A DNA stretch of 15,461 nucleotides from Methanobacteriota archaeon. Lineage in GTDB: Archaea; Hydrothermarchaeota; Hydrothermarchaeia; Hydrothermarchaeales; BMS3B. Under the pieces are notes generated by a model. That model was not told the DNA's origin. It was given only the letters and a program-made list of their open reading frames with translations, and did no database searches. The position numbers and the translations under genes are program-made. Every line of letters begins with the position of its first letter. Position 1 is the stretch's first letter. Positions 12,904-15,461 of the stretch are shown here, one piece after another. Location of the stretch: the NCBI GenBank assembly GCA_003229935.1, contig QIGD01000013.1, forward strand, positions 1 to 15,461, read 5' to 3'.

Positions 12904-15048
12904 CTATTGACTAATTATGGCTTTTTCATATTCCTCCAGCCATGCAAGCTGACTTTCAATAGTTCTCCTTCCTCTATAGTAGGGGTAGTAGCGTTTCATA
13001 AGAGCCTTTGCTTCTGCCCTTACATCATAAATTCTTTTAATTGTCTCTTTAGTGCTTTCAGCCTTAATAAGTTCATTCTTGCTTTTCTTCATATGCATTT
13101 TTATCTCCCTGTGGGCTATCATCTCAATCTCATATAGGTGATTTTCAAGGAGTTTTAAATACTCCATAATCTCCTCCTTATCTTTACGTGCAGAGGAAGC
13201 TACCTCCTCAAATCTCCAAGCATCAGGGTTAATGCTCTTCACACACTTTACAACGCTTTTGAAGTCTGACTGTCCAAGCCTGATAAGGTAGCCTCTGATA
13301 TTCTTTCTGTCAACCCCAAATAAAGCTGCAAGCATTTCCTGTTCTGCTTCACTTAGAAGGTTAAGAGCAGAGAATACTGCTTCTATTCTAACTGCGATAT
13401 CTGAGTCAAGACTCCCTGCAGTTAGCTTAATGGCAAATAGGATATCTTCAATATGCTCAAGGGTTTCATTTTTAATCTCTGGTGCAAGGCCTCTCTTGAT
13501 GCTGAGTTCCCTAAGAGAACTGAAGAAGCCCAACAGAGCAGAGTTTTTAAATTCGAAGATATATGGTATTCTCATAACTTGAACTTCTGCCCTTCCTGAA
13601 GACAGAATTTTTATGGGCACAAGAATTTCCTTGTACTCTTCTTTCTTGAGAAGAGGGGCACCAGGATAAGCCATAAGGAAGTCACTGAAGCTGAAGGTTG
13701 GAAGTCTAGAATATTTTTCAAGAGAGGCCATGGTTATATTTAAAACCTCCTCTATCTCTCTACAGATTTCCACAAGCGCCTTCTCTTCACATGGTCTTGT
13801 TGTGATTATAAAAATTCCTACATCTATACCCTCTCTGATAAGAGTATCGACAAGTACTCTTGCTTTTGAAATATACTCCTCTTCTTTCCCTCTGGGAACC
13901 TTGTGAAAGTACTCGATTTTTTCTTTTATGAAACTTTCTACTCCCACCTGAATCTTCACAAAATTAGCTTTTTTCATTTTCTTTACCAGTGAAATATCAC
14001 TCAAAGCATCAACTCTTATCATAGCTCCGAATGATAGACTTCTGTTCAATCCTCTTTTAATAATTCCATCGAGAATTTCTTTGCACCAGTCCTTTGTCTG
14101 TATAAACTGGTCGTCGTCAAAAACTATCTCTTTAATTCCATGTTCTCTGGCTTCAGTGATAACTCTGAGAACCTTCTCAGGCGATACTCTTCTTCCAGGC
14201 AGGGTTCCTATTGAGCAGTATGTACAGGCATTCCAGTTACAGCCTCTCTGCACATAGAGACTGAGTCTGGAGTAGCTTCTGTCTTCAATAATATCCCAGG
14301 GATAGCTGGTGTATAAACTGTCAATTTCTTCTGCATTTGGAAAGGGTTTCAGGTGAAGCTTTATATTTTTATACTTCAGCCTGGGATTGAGTGTTTTTGC
14401 TCTTTTTATAAATGTATTTGTCCCATATATACCTGATACTGTACCTTCCTCCGTATTTATAAATATCTGGGAGACAGGAACTCTGATTTCAACCTCTTCC
14501 CCTTTAATCGTCACATTTCTTGAGAAGCTTTCATCAAGAATCTGTTCTGCCTTCTCTTTTGATATGGATGGAGGATAGCACTCTTCTTTTAGAAGAGGTA
14601 GAATCTCACTGCCGAGAAGTTTTGCCTCAGATGTTGTTTTAATCTCTGCTCTGTAAACATTAACTTCTTTTCTTCTTATATGTTTGAGTATGAGTGGCAG
14701 TGTTAAATCAGCCTCTCCCTCAACCACAATATCAACACCCTGACAAAGTGCAAGAGTCTCAGTGAAACCCTTGATACCATGCCCTCCTATTATTGTTGTT
14801 ACGTGTGAATCCATGTTTTTTATTTCAATCAGACTCTTCAGATGCTCTTTGAGCTCAATGCTTGAGAAAATAGACACAGCTATTGCATCATAAGCTTTAT
14901 CCTCTAAAACTGAAAGCAGTTCGGTTAGTGTAGGAAAAAAATCCACTTCATTCCCATTATCTCTCAGGAACTGAAGAAACAGGAGAATAGCAGGGGCTTC
15001 ATCCCTCCCATACCTCTCATAGTCCATGAAAAAAGCCAGTTTTGCCAT
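12904..15048 (-). CDS. Radical SAM protein with N-terminal B12-like domain
   Basis: 714 residues from ATG 15048. Residues 1-125 form a Rossmann-type cobalamin-binding-like domain (LAFFMDYERYG.., AIAVSIFSS, TTIIGGHGIKG, DIVVEGEADLTL), but the His of a DxHxxG motif is not seen, so B12 binding may be base-off or absent. The radical SAM core starts about 262 (LSLYVQRGCNWNACTYCSIG); the cluster cysteines are 270, 275 and 278, spaced C-x4-C-x2-C instead of the usual C-x3-C-x2-C. Core strands follow: EIVFDDDQF (307-315), SFGAMIRVDAL (339-349), FVKIQVGVESF (363-373), VGIFIITTRP (410-419). A C-terminal region of over 200 residues, mostly helical, with a Lys/Arg-rich end has no family I recognise. Similar architecture is found in oxidoreductases and methylases with unknown substrates. 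It lies 22 bases downstream of tRNA-Lys on the same strand and may be co-transcribed with it. Substrate unknown. Confidence 0.85.
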   Translation of the reverse strand: MAKLAFFMDYERYGRDEAPAILLFLQFLRDNGNEVDFFPTLTELLSVLEDKAYDAIAVSIFSSIELKEHLKSLIEIKNMDSHVTTIIGGHGIKGFTETLALCQGVDIVVEGEADLTLPLILKHIRRKEVNVYRAEIKTTSEAKLLGSEILPLLKEECYPPSISKEKAEQILDESFSRNVTIKGEEVEIRVPVSQIFINTEEGTVSGIYGTNTFIKRAKTLNPRLKYKNIKLHLKPFPNAEEIDSLYTSYPWDIIEDRSYSRLSLYVQRGCNWNACTYCSIGTLPGRRVSPEKVLRVITEAREHGIKEIVFDDDQFIQTKDWCKEILDGIIKRGLNRSLSFGAMIRVDALSDISLVKKMKKANFVKIQVGVESFIKEKIEYFHKVPRGKEEEYISKARVLVDTLIREGIDVGIFIITTRPCEEKALVEICREIEEVLNITMASLEKYSRLPTFSFSDFLMAYPGAPLLKKEEYKEILVPIKILSSGRAEVQVMRIPYIFEFKNSALLGFFSSLRELSIKRGLAPEIKNETLEHIEDILFAIKLTAGSLDSDIAVRIEAVFSALNLLSEAEQEMLAALFGVDRKNIRGYLIRLGQSDFKSVVKCVKSINPDAWRFEEVASSARKDKEEIMEYLKLLENHLYEIEMIAHREIKMHMKKSKNELIKAESTKETIKRIYDVRAEAKALMKRYYPYYRGRRTIESQLAWLEEYEKAIISQ

Positions 15049-15070
15049 ATTCTCATTTAGATATTTTAAT

Positions 15071-15145
15071 CGGGCCCGACGGGATTTGAACCCGCGACGG
15101 ACTGGTTAAGAGCCAGTCACTCTAGCCAGACTGAGTTACGGGCCC
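15071..15145 (-). tRNA. trnK: tRNA-Lys(CUU)
   Basis: Minus strand: acceptor GGGCCCG pairs with CGGGCCC, discriminator G. D-stem ACTC/GAGT. Anticodon stem ACTGG/CCAGT with loop CTCTTAA, anticodon CTT. Variable CCGTC. T-arm GCGGG-TTCAAAT-CCCGT. No intron and no encoded CCA. 75 bases. A weak TATA (AATAAAATT, about 15175) lies some 35-45 bases upstream; the tRNA precedes the radical-SAM gene by 22 bases. Confidence 0.95.
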
Positions 15146-15157
15146 TATTGCAATAGG
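15144..15157. repeat. Perfect 14-bp palindrome at the 5' edge of tRNA-Lys
   Basis: CCTATTGCAATAGG reads identically on both strands and overlaps the first two bases of the tRNA. It lies where RNase P cleaves the leader and close to the expected transcription start. It could be a protein-binding site, a leader hairpin or chance. Confidence 0.4.
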
Positions 15158-15287
15158 TATTCCATTAACTTGGAAAATTTTATTGTAAAGAAAATGGTGT
15201 ATTACAATAATTTTTATATATGAGTTTCATAATAATTTATCATGTAGAAAAGATTGTTATTCATTAAATCTATAAGAATGTGATACC
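15158..15287. other. AT-rich spacer upstream of tRNA-Lys
   Basis: No gene. Contains TTTTTATATATGAG (about 15211-15224), whose minus strand TATATAAAAA could be a TATA box for the tRNA-Lys/radical-SAM unit if the leader is long. Confidence 0.4.
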
Positions 15288-15324
15288 GTCAATCACCCAC
15301 GACTAAAGTCGTGGGCTTGTCTCG
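15288..15324 (+). repeat. Solo right-end hairpin at the right side of the window
   Basis: GTCAATCA, stem CCCACGAC (15296-15303), loop TAAA, stem GTCGTGGG (15308-15315), tail CTTGTCTCG. It shares the GTCAATCA start and the TAAA loop with 8463-8500, while the stem bases differ but still pair. No transposon body beside it. Confidence 0.6.
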
Positions 15325-15365
15325 TGAGAGGCAAGGGTAACAGGTTGATTAGGAGGCATTGAAAG

Positions 15366-15461
15366 ATGCAGCAGCAGTTATTGGTAGAGTTAAAGAACAC
15401 ACCAGAGGATGCTCCTCAAGTCCTCTGCTCTGTAAGTGGGGCATTAAACAGAGAGGAAACT
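15366..15461 (+). CDS. Start of an unidentified gene, cut by the window edge
   Basis: ATG 15366 with AGGAGG at 15351-15356, a perfect ribosome binding site 9 bases away. The visible 32 codons begin MQQQLLVELKNTPEDAPQVL and continue CSVSGALNREET. No family is recognisable. A second frame is also open here (EALKDAAAVIGRVKEHTRGC..., with several Cys further on), so the frame choice rests on the ribosome binding site only. It could be a broken gene, as a solo transposon hairpin lies about 40 bases upstream. Confidence 0.4.
   Translation, partial: MQQQLLVELKNTPEDAPQVLCSVSGALNREET

Noticed and set aside
1..15461. CRISPR array
   Set aside because: The repeated hairpins are few, dispersed over 10 kb, with varying stems and no regular spacers.

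Overview
The window looks like part of an archaeal chromosome, most likely a euryarchaeote. The support is a GINS replication subunit, a tRNA-Met split by a bulge-helix-bulge intron, TATA-box promoters, an IorAB 2-oxoacid:ferredoxin oxidoreductase, a PAC2-family remnant, frequent TTG/GTG starts and IS200/IS605 elements with archaeal-type ends. The species cannot be named from the sequence alone.

Layout. (1) 1-834: two IS605-type tnpB remnants in tandem on the minus strand. One is an N-terminal part running off the left edge, with its left end at 257. The other is a C-terminal part with an internal stop. (2) 833-5202: a minus-strand metabolic cluster with promoter near 5200: CoA-binding protein, iorA, iorB, malic enzyme. 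IorAB oxidises aryl-pyruvates to aryl-acetyl-CoA with ferredoxin, malic enzyme links malate to pyruvate, and the CoA-binding protein fits acyl-CoA chemistry. (3) 5203-8518: a graveyard of decaying genes and mobile-element scraps around one intact gene, a spliced tRNA-Met. It holds a PAC2 pseudogene with a tiny hairpin element inserted in it, a Fic pseudogene with several frameshifts and a deleted catalytic Asn-Gly, a possible transposase tail, a 36-codon membrane ORF, and an IS200 tnpA remnant whose end hairpin was split by a 105-bp inverted-repeat element. (4) 8519-12898: a GINS subunit (minus) divergent from two tandem, translationally coupled coiled-coil paralogues (plus). (5) 12904-15145: a large radical-SAM protein with an N-terminal B12-like domain, just downstream of tRNA-Lys on the minus strand. 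(6) 15146-15461: AT-rich spacer, another solo hairpin, and the first 32 codons of a gene with a strong ribosome binding site, cut by the window edge.

The two most notable items are the coiled-coil paralogue pair beside the GINS gene, which I cannot assign to a described family, and the short single-hairpin IS200/605-like elements. One of those (about 48 bp) sits inside a gene so that its removal restores the reading frame next to a TTAC target site.
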